Part shown: positions 1-12,045 of the stretch, in pieces
How the letters are laid out: each line of letters opens with the position of its first letter
Numbering within the stretch: position 1 is the first letter of the stretch
NCBI GenBank assembly: GCA_947683625.1
Contig: CANTUR010000644.1
Coordinates: 1,725,501-1,789,500 of the forward strand
DNA: 64,000 nt
Direction of reading: 5' to 3'
Source: Mallotus nudiflorus
Lineage: Eukaryota > Streptophyta > Magnoliopsida > Malpighiales > Euphorbiaceae
Program-made: the position numbers and the translations under genes
The notes under the pieces: model-generated
Databases searched by the model: none
The model's input: only the letters and a program-made list of their open reading frames with translations
What the model was told of the DNA's origin: nothing

Positions 1-288
1 TTTTTAAATATAATTTATTATATAAATTAATGATTTATATTTATAATAAATTATAATTATTGAATTTTTTTAATAAAAGAAAAATTATAAATATTGAATT
101 CGAGAATAAAAAAAATTTTGATACTTAAAGAAGAAAGTATCATTCTTCTTATTTTTATACGTTTATGTTGTAAAATATTTTTCCCTTTTGCACTTAAGTA
201 AGTTTGAAAATTCACCAAAATTCGCATATGCTAATAATTATTTTTTATTGTTAATTATTTTTAATTTTTAATCTACTCTAACTCGACA
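1..288 (+). repeat. Copia-1 5' LTR (partial)
   Basis: Aligns along its whole length with 4668-4986, ending in the same CTCGACA. Roughly the first 50 bases of the LTR lie before the window. The LTR normally carries the promoter; a TATAAAT lies at 86-92 and the equivalent in the other LTR is at 4757-4763. Confidence 0.9.
86..92 (+). promoter_or_regulatory. TATA box in Copia-1 5' LTR
   Basis: TATAAAT, conserved in position in the 3' LTR (4757-4763) despite divergence around it. It would drive transcription of the element toward the right. Inferred from position; no transcript evidence. Confidence 0.5.
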
Positions 289-290
289 TG

Positions 291-302
291 TGGTATCAGA
301 TC
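291..302 (+). other. Copia-1 primer-binding site
   Basis: TGGTATCAGATC two bases after the LTR end. It matches the usual plant PBS complementary to the 3' end of initiator Met tRNA (TGGTATCAGAGC) at 10 or more of 12 positions. Primes minus-strand DNA synthesis. Confidence 0.85.
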
Positions 303-454
303 TTACTCAATTAAGGATTTGACTACTAACATTTTACATACAAAAACAGTTGTACATGGGAGATTTTGCACGTGCACAGTTTGGAACTATGAAACTTATT
401 GGTTCAGAACCACATTTGCTTAGTGAAACGTAAGGCTGCTAAATTCCAGTCACT

Positions 455-3400
455 ATGGCAAAATTGGGTAATGTTGGTTTTATTGAAAAATTAAATAATA
501 ATAATTATGGCATGTGGAGGACCTGCATGGAGTCATACTTGTAAGGTCAAGACCTCTAGGAGGTTGTTTTTAGGACTGAGGTCACATCAACACTACTAGA
601 TAATGATGTTAGCAATATTAGAAAATGAAGAATTAAAGTTAGGAAAGCCAAGTTCACCATTAAAACAACTATTGAAGACGATATGATGGGGTGCATTAAA
701 GATGCTACCACACTAAAGGAAGCTTGGGATTCTCTTGCTTTGCAGTTCTAAAAAAAAAAAAAAAGGAATGATGCTAGACTTCAATTGTTGGAAAATGAAC
801 TAATGTCCATCTCACAAAAAGATATGACAATTAGTCAGTATTTTACCAAGGTAAAGTCCTTATGCCAAGAAATTGCTGAGTTAGATGAGGCATCCAGATT
901 AGCCAATAATAGGATGAGGAGAATCATCATTCATGGACTACGACCTCAGTACCATAGTTTCATGGTTGTAGTTCAAAGTTGGCCCACAACTGTCTATTGA
1001 AGAGTTGGAGAATTTGTTGGCAAGTTAAGAAACTCTAGCAAAATAAATGGTTGGTGTGTATTTGAATACTAAAAAGGTGGCGCCCTTCATCAACAAGAAA
1101 AAAAATCAACCGCATGGTAAGAATGGAAGGAGGACATAAGGCAATGTCCAATTGGAGTGGGCTCAACAAAAATAGCAACACAATAATCAGCCATCTAAGA
1201 ATTCTAGATGTCATAATGGAGAGTGTTTTAATTATAGTAAGAAAGGACACTATGCCAGAGATTGATAGTCTAAGAAAAGGACTATTCAGAGTAATACAAC
1301 AACAACAAGCAATCACCACCAGGATGAACCAAAGTGGGATGCTGAAGCATTATTTATGAAAATAATACAAGTGGAAGAGTACTATAGTTCAAAGATTGTG
1401 GAAGTTCCTAGCTTTATGGCTATTACAATAGAAGAAGAGGAGTAAGCACCTAGTTTTTCAAGTTCTCATAGAATTGATTATGAGAAGTGTTGGATCTTTG
1501 ATTTCAATTATTCTAGTCATATGACAAGAGATAAAAGCAAGCTCTATAATGCTTCAGAATACAAAGGTAAGTGAGTTGTGGTAATTGAAAATAACTCGCA
1601 ACTACCAAATACTCATATTGGGGACATGGTGGTCACTTCTTATTCAAATCAACAGCAAGTGCAGTTGGAGGATGTGTATAGAGTATCAGGTATCAAAAAG
1701 AATCTTGTGTCAGTTTTAGAGTTGAATGATTCTAGAAACTTTATTGTGTTTGACCCTAATGATGTCAAAGTTTATCAACAAGTCAAAATAGTTGACATAC
1801 CAATAATGAAGGGATAGAAGGTGGATTCCATGTATGTGTTGTTAGTAGAAAATGCTTATATAGAGAATACCAAAGGCGGTGATACAACTAACTTATGGCA
1901 TGCACAACTAGGACATGTCAATTATCATAAACTAAAAATGATAATGACCAAGTCCTCATTAAGAGGGCAACCTACTCTTGATGCTTGTACTGATATGATT
2001 TGTGTTGAATGTTAGTATGGAAAGGCACACCAACTTCCATATAAGGAGTCATCATTCAGAGCCAAACATCCATTAGAGTTAATCCACTTTGATGTGTTTG
2101 GTAAAGTGAAGCAATCATTAGTAAATGGTATGCACTATATGGAGACATTTATTGATGATTATTTAAAGTATGTATAGGTCTATTTCATGAAAGAAAAATC
2201 TAAAACTCTTGAAAAATGTAAAGAGTTCAAGCAGATTGTTGAAAGTGAAGTTGAGAATAAAATCTAGTTCCTTCATACTGATAATGGGGGAGAATACATC
2301 TCTAATGAATTCTTAAGTTATCTTGTCTAGTGCAAGATTATGTGACAAATGACTTGTCCAAAAAAACCATAATAAAATGGTGTTGCGGAGAGAAAGAGTA
2401 AGCATTTAGCAGAAACATGTAAGAGTATGTTGCATACCAAAAATGTCCTTGAAAGATTTTGGGCTGAATGTATGAGAATGGTAGCTCATATAATAAATAA
2501 ACGCCCTCAGTTGAAAATGGAATTTATGTCTCTATTTAAGAAGTTATGGAATATGAAACCTATGGTGAGCCACTTTAAAGTATTTGGCTGTGTGTGCTAT
2601 GTATTTGTACTTGATCATCTACGTAGTAAGTTTGATAAGAATGTAATCACATATATCTTAGTGGGCTATGATGAGCACATAAAAGGATATAGATGTTGTG
2701 ATATTACAACTGGCAAATGTTATGTCTCATGAAATATTGTATTTATGAGACATCATCATGGTGGACACCAGAATATGTTGCACTTCCTCACTCCAATGAA
2801 GTAGAATAATTGCATGAAAAGAGTGAGGGAAAATTAACAAAAATTCAACAAAATTTAGAGCCCATCACGCAGTCTCAACTTTAAGAGAGGTCATGGTAAA
2901 CTGATGTATATCAAAATAAATAAATCATGAAAATCAAGCAACAGTGGAGATTCTAGATGAACAACCTATAGAATAGGCAACATTACTAATACAATTAAGA
3001 AGATCGACTAGGATGAAAAAGAAAAATCCTAAACATGCTAATGTTGTAGTGGTGGAAGAAGAAAATGAACCAACATCCTTTGAGAAGGCATCATAGAAAA
3101 TTGAATGGATAAAAGCCATGGAAGAAAATATCAAAGCCTTTATTAAAAATCAAACTTAGGACTTGGTGCCAAAACCCAGAGATGTGAAGCCCGTTTCTTA
3201 CAAACAGGCGTACAAGATCAAAACTCGTCCAAATGGTTCAATTGAGAGATATAAGACACGTTTGGTAGCAGTAGGATTCTCATAGTAATATGGATTAGAC
3301 TATGATGAAACATTTAGTCGAGTGGCCAAAATTGTAATAGTTCATGTTTTGTTAGCACTCGTTGTAAGTAAATCTTGGAACTTGTGGCAGATGGATGTCA

Positions 3401-4634
3401 AAAATGCCTTTTTAAATGGAGAGTTAGATCAAGAAGTATACATGGAGAAACTCCAAGGATTTGAAAACAAGATTAATCTTGAGTATGTTTATAAATTGAA
3501 AAAGGCACTATACGGGTTAAAGTAAGCCCCTAGAGCTTGGTATGGTAGAATTATTGAGTTTCTCATTCATAGTAGTTATGAAGTTACACTAGCTGATTCG
3601 AGTTTATTTTTCAAAGCTCGAGAAAGGAACCTAGCAATAATTCTTGTTTATGTTGATGATCTCATTATTATTAGAGATAGTGTTATTGAGATCTACCAGA
3701 CCAAGAAAAATTTATCAGTCTAATTTTAGATGAAAGAACTTGGGGAGTTGAATTACTTTCTTGGATTGGACGTGGAGCACACAAAGGAAGTATTATTCTT
3801 GTGTCAAGAGAAATACACAATAAATCTTCTCCAAAAGTATGGAATGTTTAATTGCAAACCTCTTGCTCTTTCGATAGAGATAAACTCAAAATTGAGCATT
3901 ATAATAGGCAAAGATTTAAATGATTCAATGATGTATTGATAGATTGTTGGTAGTTTGATCTATCTAACATTAACAAGGCTAGATATTGCCTTTGCAGTTG
4001 GAATAGTCAGCCAGTTTATCCAAACTCTGAAAAAGCCTCACTTGGAAGTAGTTAGGAGAATCTTAAGGAACATTAAAGGAACACTTAATCTTGGATTATT
4101 TTATAAAATTTAAATAACTTATAAATTAGAAGGATATTGTGTTATATCAATGATTATGATACACGAAGATTGACCACAGGTTATGCATTTAGTTTGGGTT
4201 TTGGAGTTGTTACTTAGTGTAGCAAAAGACAACCAACAATATTACTTTCAATAACAGAGGCTGAGTATTATGCAACAACGATGGCAGCTTAATAAAGTAC
4301 ATGGTTATTACAATTGTTAGAGAATTTACATTAGCCAATTGATTATCTGGTACCAATATATTGTGATAATCAATCAACTCTTTGTTTAGTGGAGAACCCA
4401 GTGTTTCATGCTAGAATAAAGCATGTGAAGGTGCAACATCATTTTATTTGTGAAAAATTCTTAATAGGGGAGATCAACGTAATTCAGGTGAAGACAGAAG
4501 AACAATTGGTAGATATTTTTACTAAAGGACTTAATAGTGAAAAATTAGAAAGTTTTCCTAAAGAACTCGACATGACTCCAAGAAAAGGGATTAAGGATAT
4601 TAGTAATGAGGGGGAGTATTTAAATCATTACTAA
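455..4634 (+). pseudogene. Copia-1 gag-pol polyprotein, multiply interrupted
   Basis: Start chosen at the ATG at 455, in frame with the gag stretch at 785-1000. Gag is followed by a protease region whose catalytic motif reads WIFDFN, where family members have DSG, so the active site is altered. Integrase shows FDVFG near 2085, TDNGGEY near 2280 and NGVAER near 2380: the Asp, Asp and Glu catalytic residues are still visible. Reverse transcriptase has YVDD at 3649-3660; the RNase H end lies at 4389-4634. At least a dozen in-frame stops and several frame changes (frame 2 to 0 to 1 to 0) disable it. Nearly all stops sit where relatives have Gln, for example after VGFS (about 3283), after YGLK (about 3523) and the double stop before NGVAER. 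Confidence 0.92.
4608..4616 (+). other. Copia-1 polypurine tract
   Basis: GAGGGGGAG directly before the 3' LTR; the plus-strand priming site. It overlaps the end of the pol reading frame, as is common in copia elements. Confidence 0.75.
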
Positions 4635-4986
4635 TAATAAATTCCAAAATTTCAAATATTGTTTTTAGTTTTTATATAAATGTCATTTACTATATAAATC
4701 AATGGTTTATATTTATAATGAATTATAACCATTGAATTTTTTAATAAAAGGAACACTATAAATATTGTATTCATTGTTTGTCAAATAAATGGAAAAGAGA
4801 ATAAAAAAATTTTTGTTATGTAAAGAAGAAAGTATCATTTTGCTTATTTTCATATGTTTGGGTTGTAAAATATTTTTCTCTTTTCCACTTAAAAAGTGAG
4901 TTTGGAAACTCATCAAAATTCTCACATGCTAATAATTATTTTTTATTGTTAATTTTTTTTTATTTTTAATCTACTCCAACTCGACA
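4617..4986 (+). repeat. Copia-1 3' LTR
   Basis: About 370 bp. The end is fixed by alignment with the 5' LTR (ending CTCGACA); the start is inferred from the purine tract because the matching 5' LTR segment is outside the window. TATAAAT at 4757-4763. Confidence 0.85.
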
Positions 4987-5534
4987 CTATCGATTGATTT
5001 GTCTTATATTATGTTTAGTTCAATTTCATGGTTCAAATAAATAATTTATAAAATTTATTTCAAATAAATTACATATTTTATTTCAAATGAATTAAATAAA
5101 AAATCATAAAAATTTATAAAAGCTAAAAATTAAAATTAAAATTTATAATTAGAAGAAAGAAGAGATTCAGAAATGAAAATAATAAATAAAATATAAATGG
5201 TCATGAAATATAGATAACTAATGATGCATGGAATGGTACGAGTAAAAAAGTATTTTATTATTAATTTTTTAAATTATTTATTATAAAATTTTAAAAAATT
5301 TTAAGAAATAGTTAAAAATAAAAGTGTCATACATCAAGCTTGCTTGCTTGCTAAGTAGATTTGGGTATAAATGAGCTTTTACACTCATTTGATAAACTAG
5401 TGAAAATTAAACTCTATAAATACAAAAAAATATATGTGAAAAGGTTGGAGAGCTAGTCCATAAACAATTTCGCTATTAATTTCGCAAACAAGCTTATAAA
5501 TTAAACTGATTGTGCGCTAGCTTGCAAATGCTCT
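4987..5534. other. AT-rich spacer between Copia-1 and Copia-2
   Basis: No reading frame of interest, no RNA gene and no repeat recognised. A TTGCTTGC-type short direct repeat lies near 5340. This is the only short stretch on the left that may be pre-insertion DNA, or the remains of a still older element. Confidence 0.5.
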
Positions 5535-6038
5535 AGTTAATTAATTTATTTAATATTAAACAATTTAATTTAATTTAAATGTTAGTATTAAGTAAATAAA
5601 TATATTAGTGTTTGCATTTATTTAATGTAAATAAATATAATTTAAATTATTATGTAAATATGGTATTGAGTAAATAGGATATAAGGTAATTTATTGTTAA
5701 GTAAATATAATACTAATTTAGTTAGTATTAAGTAAATGTATTTTTAAATGTAATAAAAACTATAGATTTGCATAATAAAATTATATAGTTCAGTATTAAA
5801 TTGGTGATATATATATATAGTTTTAATAAAAGTAAATGATTTTGGCGTAAATTATTGTTAAATAAATATAATTTTGTCATTGACAAAATAGTTAAGTAAT
5901 AATTTTTCTTTAAAGGCAACTTGAAATGTAGTGGTTCAAATCTTATCATTGTCGAGTTAAAAGGGAGGAATGTATTTTTAAATGTAATAAAAACTATAGA
6001 TTTGCATAATAAAATTATATAGTTAAGTATTAAATTGG

Positions 6039-6069
<31 letters not shown>

Positions 6070-6291
6070 TTAGTAAAATTACATGATTTTGACGTAAATT
6101 ATTGTTAAATAAATATAATTTTGTCATTGACAAAATAGTTAAGTAATAATTCTTCTTTAAAGGCAACTTGAAATGTAGGGGTTCAAATCTTATCATTGTC
6201 GAGTTAAAAGGGAGGATTACCTTCTATATATAAATTGTCGTACCTCATTTGATATCAATACAATTCAATTACTTCATACATCAAACCCTTG
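5535..6291 (+). repeat. Copia-2 5' LTR
   Basis: Start placed where similarity to the 3' LTR (7218 on) begins; the terminal TG is not preserved here. The end is placed just before the PBS. It carries an internal tandem duplication (5738-6217) that is absent from the 3' LTR. Confidence 0.75.
5738..6217 (+). repeat. Tandem duplication inside Copia-2 5' LTR
   Basis: Two head-to-tail copies of about 233 bp (5738-5970 and 5971 to about 6217), each starting TGTATTTTTAAATGTAATAA and ending GTTAAAAGGGAGGA. They differ mainly in the length of a TA run (about 5806-5818 versus 6042-6065). The 3' LTR (60920 on) has only one copy. Confidence 0.88.
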
Positions 6292-6294
6292 ACT

Positions 6295-6306
6295 TGGTAT
6301 CAAAGC
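6295..6306 (+). other. Copia-2 primer-binding site
   Basis: TGGTATCAAAGC, 11 of 12 matches to the initiator Met tRNA type PBS. Confidence 0.85.
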
Positions 6307-6320
6307 CAAGATAAAAAAAA

Positions 6321-7214
6321 ATGACGTCTTATGCTCTATCTTCTTCGTCCTCTTCTTCTACTTCTTCTTCTTCCATGACTGTCATTACCTCTACTCCCTC
6401 ACCGATTTTAATACCCACTCAAGTTCAACAAACCTTTTCCATTAAACTCACATCCAAAAACTATATCCCTTGAAAACTTCAATTTACGCCTCTTCTCAAT
6501 TATTACAATTTATATCAAATCATTAATGGGACTAAATTCCCTCCTACTCAAGAAATAATTAATCCCATAACTTAGGAATCTTCTCTCAATCCTGATTACA
6601 TGACATGGTTCCAAAAGGATCAATTATTGTTCTCTTGGTTTCTCTCTTCTATTTCTGAAGAAATATATCCTCAACTCCTTGGACTCTCGTCTTCTGCAGA
6701 GGTATGGCAAGCATTAGCAACTGCTTATGGGATCATTAGTGATGCTAAAAAAAGTCAACTTCATATCGAGCTTCATAATATAACAAAGGAAAGTAAAATT
6801 GTTTCTCAGTATCTCTATCATGTTAAGTCCATTGTTGACTCCTTAGCATTGGTTAGTCAGCCTATACCTTCATCGAAATTTAATGCCATCATTTTTTGGA
6901 AGCTTGGTGCTGAGTACAATGGCATAATTATAGCTCTTCAACAATGGTTTGAGTCAGTTCCCTTTGCTAAATTACACGATCAGTTGGTAGCTTATAAATT
7001 GCTCCTAAAATATCAAGAATCACCTTTTCCCATGGCTAATTTGGTGCAACGCAATCAATGCTCATCACCTCATCCATCATCACCATAGTCTTCACAATTC
7101 TCTTCTTCCTTCAACCCTCATGGTAGACAAGCTTCACGTGGTGGACGTCGGGGTTTCACCACTTCGGCCTGTCTGATTTGTAATTTAACAAACCATCGTG
7201 TATTGACTTGTTGA
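6321..7214 (+). pseudogene. Copia-2 gag with zinc knuckle
   Basis: ATG at 6321 is in frame with the long open stretch 6600-7088. A Ser-rich N-terminus is followed by a copia gag core (TSKNY near 6450, then TWFQKDQLLFSWF and LHNITKESKIVSQYL) and a C-terminal zinc knuckle of the C-x2-C-x4-H-x4-C type at about 7170-7211. Stops: TGA at a position normally Trp (near 6472), and TAA/TAG near 6573 and at 7086 where Gln is expected. It would coat the element's RNA in the cytoplasmic particle. The frame ends at TGA 7212-7214, three bases before the 3' LTR; no pol follows. Confidence 0.85.
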
Positions 7215-7217
7215 TGT

Positions 7218-7292
7218 TGTTAATATATTTATTTAATATTAAATAATTTAATTTAATTTAAATGTTAGTATTAAGTAAATAAATATATTAGT
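7218..7292 (+). repeat. Copia-2 3' LTR, left part
   Basis: Matches 5535-5610 of the 5' LTR, then stops abruptly at the start of Gypsy-A. The last five bases, TTAGT (7288-7292), are repeated at 60854-60858. Confidence 0.9.
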
Positions 7293-7889
7293 TGTCACGA
7301 CCCAAACTTAGAGGTACGTGATCAGCATCAGGAAATAGAAAATGCAACCAAAATCCGTAGTAAGTCTTAGAAATTTTTCGTAAATAAATGAAAATCACAT
7401 AACAATAATATCATGGATAAAATCATTAATATCAAATACATAAGTCATTACTCCATTACAATAATATTTCAACACAATACAATCCCATAATATTAATAAT
7501 ACAAATTTCATAATCAAATACTACAGTATCTAGAATTCAATTACATAATATTCAAATCAAATAGACATATATAATGCAGACAATGAAGAAGAAACCCTGT
7601 GTAGATGATAACCAGAACTAGGCTGAATGTGAGGTCCTAAAAAATAAATTAAGGGGAATCATACCTCACTGAGTGAATCAATTTTATAAAATGCATGCTG
7701 GTTTGAAAATATTTGTTAAAACCCTTTTTGAAAATAAAAAGAAGATAAGGTAAAATAAATATTAATATTAATATTAAAAATCATTTACTTTAATATAAAA
7801 CTTTAGTATAAAATCATATAAATTTATTCTTTTATCGAAAAATCTGGTAGAATACTTAGTCCATCAAACTGTAATAGCCACTTGGCACA

Positions 7890-8165
7890 CTTATTTCAAT
7901 TGACTGTTAGTCTTAAAGAGCAAGCTCGACCATAGTTTAATCACAGTGGGTCTCTTATTCCAAATGATCACTAGAGCCCAAAGAGCATGTTTGACCAGGG
8001 TCCAACCATTATCATACCTATGCCCATAAAGCAAGCTCAACCAGGGCTCTAAAAAATAACCACACATATGCCTAGAGAGTAAAGCTTAACTAAGGTTCAC
8101 ATTTTCACAAATCTTGCATATAAAGCAAAGTTCAACCAGGGCTCCCAAATTAATCAATGGCCATA
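7890..8165 (-). repeat. Imperfect repeat cluster in Gypsy-A LTR
   Basis: About five degenerate units with the core AGCAAGCTCAACCAGGG, spaced about 45-60 bp. The equivalent cluster in the other LTR is 27690-27905. It corresponds in position to the two hairpin units of Gypsy-B at 51475-51574. Some units are flanked by complementary pentamers, for example ATGAT (about 7967) and ATCAT (about 8012). Confidence 0.65.
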
Positions 8166-9736
8166 TAAACAATTATTACTGGTGTGCACGTAGTCCTGGT
8201 AACACCCATAAGGTAGCACATTCTACCATTATTTCCAAATCATTTAAATCATACTAAATAAAATGAAATAAAATAAACAAATAAAATGCAATAAGACAAT
8301 TTCCATAAAGAATTCTTCAAAATACTGTTCATGATAAATAAGGAAATATTTATGCATATAGCTATACAAATAAATTCATAAATAATTCATATAATCATTT
8401 CAGTATTATTTAAATCATTCAAAAATATAATTAAAATCGCCACAACACACATTCTATAAAATCAACTCATAGGTTGAACGTGTTAGGTACGCGTCCTCTG
8501 CTTCCCAAATGCTACAGCTCTGGTCTCATAGTTCTCTAAAATAAATCATATTCATTTAAAATATGCTTATATAAATAAATTCATAAAATTTTCAAAATTT
8601 AACAAAACCATGAGATGATGACATTGACTCGATCTAAGACACAATGCTATATAGACTCAGAATTAATACATACCGATGTCATATTTTACAAGAAATCTAT
8701 CAAATATTCGATAGAATCTCCTCTATAAAATAGGCATTTCTCTACCAAAGTAGAGTTCTTCTTGCATAAAAATAGCACTTCTAACAGTCTCACAACTCAA
8801 CAACTCGAGTTGGGCCCCACACTACATTTATGCCTATCCGAAAACCACAATTCACAACATATATATAAAAAATATATAATTTATCTCAAATCACTAATAA
8901 TTCATAAAAATATTAAATAAATTATTTTCCAAATAAATAATAAAATTTCTAGTTTATATATAATATTTTACTAATAAAATCCGTTAATGGAATGAAATTC
9001 TATTTTACAAATTAAATTAGCATAAATTGTAAATAATTATTAAAATCACTAAATTATATCATAAAAATAATGAAATGCTCATTTAAGCTTGGAAAAATTA
9101 TAAATAAACTTATTTTTCATAAATTTTCCCAAAATTACCATTTATTAATTAAATTTGGAAAACAATTATAAAAATGATTTTTCATACTTTTATTAATCAA
9201 AATAGTCTAAAACATAATAATTAATAATAATTTCAATTAAAATTAAACAATTTATTAATTTCCAACAATTTCTCAAAAATACATATTTATACTTAAACTT
9301 TAAAAAATCATATATTAAATTATATACATAATTTTACAAAACTTCCTTCACAAAATTTAATCTCCATAATATATAGAATTTAATAAAAATATAAAAATTA
9401 CTCGACCCGGGACTGTCCGGAACAGTGTCATGAACAGTACATGATTCGAAAAATTAAATAAAAATCACTGAAAGCAAGATCACAACTGCTAGATCAATTC
9501 ATCTCAAAGTAACTATATCTAATAAAATTGAATTAAAGCTCAATTTAACCAAATAACTAAAAATAGCCTAAAATAAATTATTCAAAATTGAGGGGCTTAC
9601 TGGAGTTGAAATTCAAAATTAACAAAGGGCTTTTGAAACCAAGAGGACGAGGAGCATTTTAAGACTGGTGGCGAGCTTTAAAGTGGCTGGAGGAGGCCCG
9701 AGCGACTCCCTAAGCAAACTAGCAAATAATGGAACT

Positions 9737-9980
9737 GAGAGAGAGAGAGAGAGAGAAGGAGTTGCTAGAGGTGTTAGTGTGCTGACGACAACATGGGTTG
9801 TCTGGCACGGTAAAGAAGTGGCAGTGGCAAGTGGATAGTGGTTGCTCTATCAGTGGGGGAGAAGAAAATACGAAAGGGAAAAGAAAAGGAAATGGGTGAA
9901 GAAGAAGAAGAAGAAGAAGTGGCAATAGCCATGTTTTTTTTTTTTACTTTTACTTTTACTTTTACTTTTGCTAATAATAT

Positions 9981-10032
<52 letters not shown>

Positions 10033-10035
10033 TAT
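9737..10035. repeat. Microsatellites in Gypsy-A 3' LTR
   Basis: A GA run (about 9737-9756), GAA triplets (about 9899-9918), ACTTTT hexamers (about 9946-9968), then a TA run followed by CA repeats (about 9985-10032). The GA run is also present in the other LTR near 60618, and a TA run near 60684. Confidence 0.85.
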
Positions 10036-10205
10036 GCACTCAAATAAATTCATATATACAATATACACTAAATTAATAATTTTACAAAAATACTCTTAAT
10101 AATAATTTTTTTATTAAAAATACTCATTTAACACTAATTGAATAAAATAATAATTAGACTTAATAATCCACATTTAATATTAATAATAAAAATTGGGTCT
10201 TTACA

Positions 10206-10220
10206 GTATTCCCCCCTTAT
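10206..10220 (-). other. Gypsy-A polypurine tract (- strand)
   Basis: ATAAGGGGGGAATAC on the - strand, immediately before the 3' LTR. Just upstream on that strand is TTCGAGGACC, the same arrangement (TCAAGGACGAATTC, then a G run) as in Gypsy-B at 57230-57257. Confidence 0.85.
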
Positions 10221-10270
10221 AAAAATTGGTCCTCGAATTTTAATAAAAATAGAAAATGTAAAAACTTTTA

Positions 10271-10380
10271 CTAATGAAAAAGGTAAGGGTATGCCACCCG
10301 CATCACTACCTTTGTCTCCTAAGTATAATCCTCCACCGCATGGTTGCTCCATAGTACTTTAACCATAGGGATTTCTTTAG
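10271..10380 (-). pseudogene. Gypsy-A pol C-terminus (chromodomain-like end), separated by Athila-C
   Basis: On the - strand this reads KEIPMVKVLWSNHAVEDYT, a stop at a Trp position, then ETKVVMRVAYPYLFH and TAG (10273-10271). It aligns with the Gypsy-B C-terminus at about 57100-57200. The chromodomain-like tail of Tekay-type integrases is thought to guide insertion to marked chromatin. The part preceding it is at 22292 on, 11.9 kb away. Confidence 0.85.
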
Positions 10381-11889
10381 TGTTTATACAATGCAAATAT
10401 ACATAATTATTTATGGTAGTTTAGTTGTTATTTCATTTGATTTTTATTATGTTTTTGTGTTTATTTGATTATGAAAATGTTATTTTTATTCCTAAGTGTC
10501 TTTTATGTTTATTTTTGTGTTTTATACATGTTTTTAGGCTTGATTGGTATATGGAAAGAACTTTGTACTTTCTAGAATGAAATATGAAGCTTGTGAAGCC
10601 AAAGGAAGCAAGTTAGAAGCTATGTCGAGTCGTCATAAAGAGTTTTTGTGCTGAGTCATCAACCCTTGCTGAGTCGTCATAGAGAGCTTGATATGCCGTA
10701 GTAGTCCGAAGAGTTGTAGTACTCCAACTTTGCATAGGTTTTGTATTTCAGTCATAACTTTCTCTACAAACATCCAAATGAGGTGATTCAAGTTATGTTG
10801 TAAAGATAACTCAAAGAGTTACAATATTTATGAAGATACTTTCTGAAGATAATGTCATTTAGATGGACAAAAATGCCCTTGAAGTTACTGTATCTACATA
10901 GGGTTGTGACTTTTCATGTCAAAGGGCACCTTTCCAATTCTAAATGAATTTTGATATCTTGTAACCACCTCTAAGGTCTATATATACATAATTTATTATC
11001 TATAGGATAAGAAGGATTATTATGATTACTAAATAGAATAATAATTATTATTATTTAGACTTAGTTATAGTTTTTGAAGATCATCTTAAAGAAGACAAAG
11101 CTAAGAAGCAAAGGAAGATTATTTACTATCAAGAAACTTTTAGAAGACTTAGTAAAAGGTTTTTATTCATTCAATCTTTTCTTTTCCCTTTTCTATATTT
11201 TATTTGATTATTGTTTGCTTTCTTAATATGTATTTTGGCTAAGTCTTGTATAAGGATTGTAATGATGAATTAATCTTAAGAACTACATTTTTATCTTTTA
11301 TTGTTTATGATTTAATTTCAATTAGTGCAAATGGTGTTATATATGCTTGATCATCATATATAACTTGTTAATCAAAATATTCACAACGAGAGTTGGGGTA
11401 ATTTAGTGGAATGTAATTGAAATTACTTAAGAATTGAATATTGCTTAGAGACAAGGATTTCATCTTAAGGGAATAAGAATTAGTATAATATCTTTTTGGT
11501 TTTCTTTTATCTCTACAATAACATGAGAGTGCCTATAGAATTTAAGAGGAAATACCTTTAATTAACAATGACAATTACTTTTAAAGACTATAACTAATTT
11601 CCAATCAATATATTGTATGATAATTATATGCAAAGTTCTTATTTAATTTTGAATTGTATATTCTCTCATGCATATATTTTGTTATAATTTCTTATAAGAG
11701 TTTCTAGTAATTAGTTAGTAAGTTAGATTCTTTTTATTTGTTACATTAACTATTATTATCTTGATATTACTTTTCCTATTCATTTGCGTATCTATTCGAT
11801 TATACAAAGTTCAAATTTCGGAGTGTTCGAAAGCTGACTTGCTCTATGTTAAGTCCTAGAGACTAGGGTATTAATTTGACCTGAAATCA
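10381..11889 (+). repeat. Athila-C 5' LTR
   Basis: Starts TGTTTATACAATG and ends CTGAAATCA. Aligned with 20766-22291 at high similarity with scattered substitutions and an extra ATTATGTTTTT-like stretch near 10446. It holds several GAGTC(G/A)TCA motifs (about 10625-10680). Confidence 0.88.
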
Positions 11890-11894
11890 AATTT

Positions 11895-11910
11895 TGGCAT
11901 GTTGCTCGGG
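11895..11910 (+). other. Athila-C primer-binding site (tRNA-Asp type)
   Basis: TGGCATGTTGCTCGGG, five bases after the LTR end. The Athila/Tat consensus is TGGCGCCGTTGCCGGGG (tRNA-Asp); this site differs by a few substitutions and one missing base, so priming was probably weakened after insertion. Confidence 0.75.
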
Positions 11911-12045
11911 AATCTGTTTAAATAACTTTTATTAACTTAGGATAGGGAAAGGTTATTCTAGGCCTTACTTTCATTTTTATTTTGTTTTTTTAATTAGTTT
12001 TTTTCAGTTGTTAGTTTTAGATTTAATGTAATTTTGCTTTTCAGG

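Larger units (their letters stand above)
1..4986 (+). mobile_element. Copia-1: decayed Ty1/copia LTR retrotransposon, 5' end cut by window
   Basis: Order seen: partial LTR, PBS, gag, protease, integrase, reverse transcriptase, RNase H, purine tract, LTR. The order integrase before reverse transcriptase is diagnostic of Ty1/copia. The two LTRs are clearly homologous (1-288 and about 4617-4986) but differ at many positions, so this is an old insertion. The left target-site duplication lies outside the window; the bases right after the 3' LTR are CTATC. Confidence 0.93.
7293..10205 (-). repeat. Gypsy-A 3' LTR (intact, 2.9 kb)
   Basis: Begins TGTCACGACC and ends TTTACA on the + strand. It aligns piece by piece with 27076-29056, 48731-49028 and 60480-60853. 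It contains about five imperfect copies of a short unit around AAGCTCAACCAGGG at 7890-8160, and microsatellites at 9737-10035. It is about 250 bp longer than the other LTR, mainly because the segment before the TA run is missing there. Confidence 0.92.

Noticed and set aside
291..302. tRNA gene fragments at TGGTATCAGA-type motifs
   Set aside because: These are primer-binding sites next to LTR ends; no cloverleaf sequence around any of them.
9774..10047. Overlapping ORFs of 69-89 codons on both strands
   Set aside because: Low-complexity translations of GAA, ACTTTT and TA/CA microsatellites in the Gypsy-A LTR.
10138..10362. 74-codon + strand ORF
   Set aside because: Lies over the LTR end, purine tract and the - strand chromodomain-like tail of Gypsy-A; a shadow frame.
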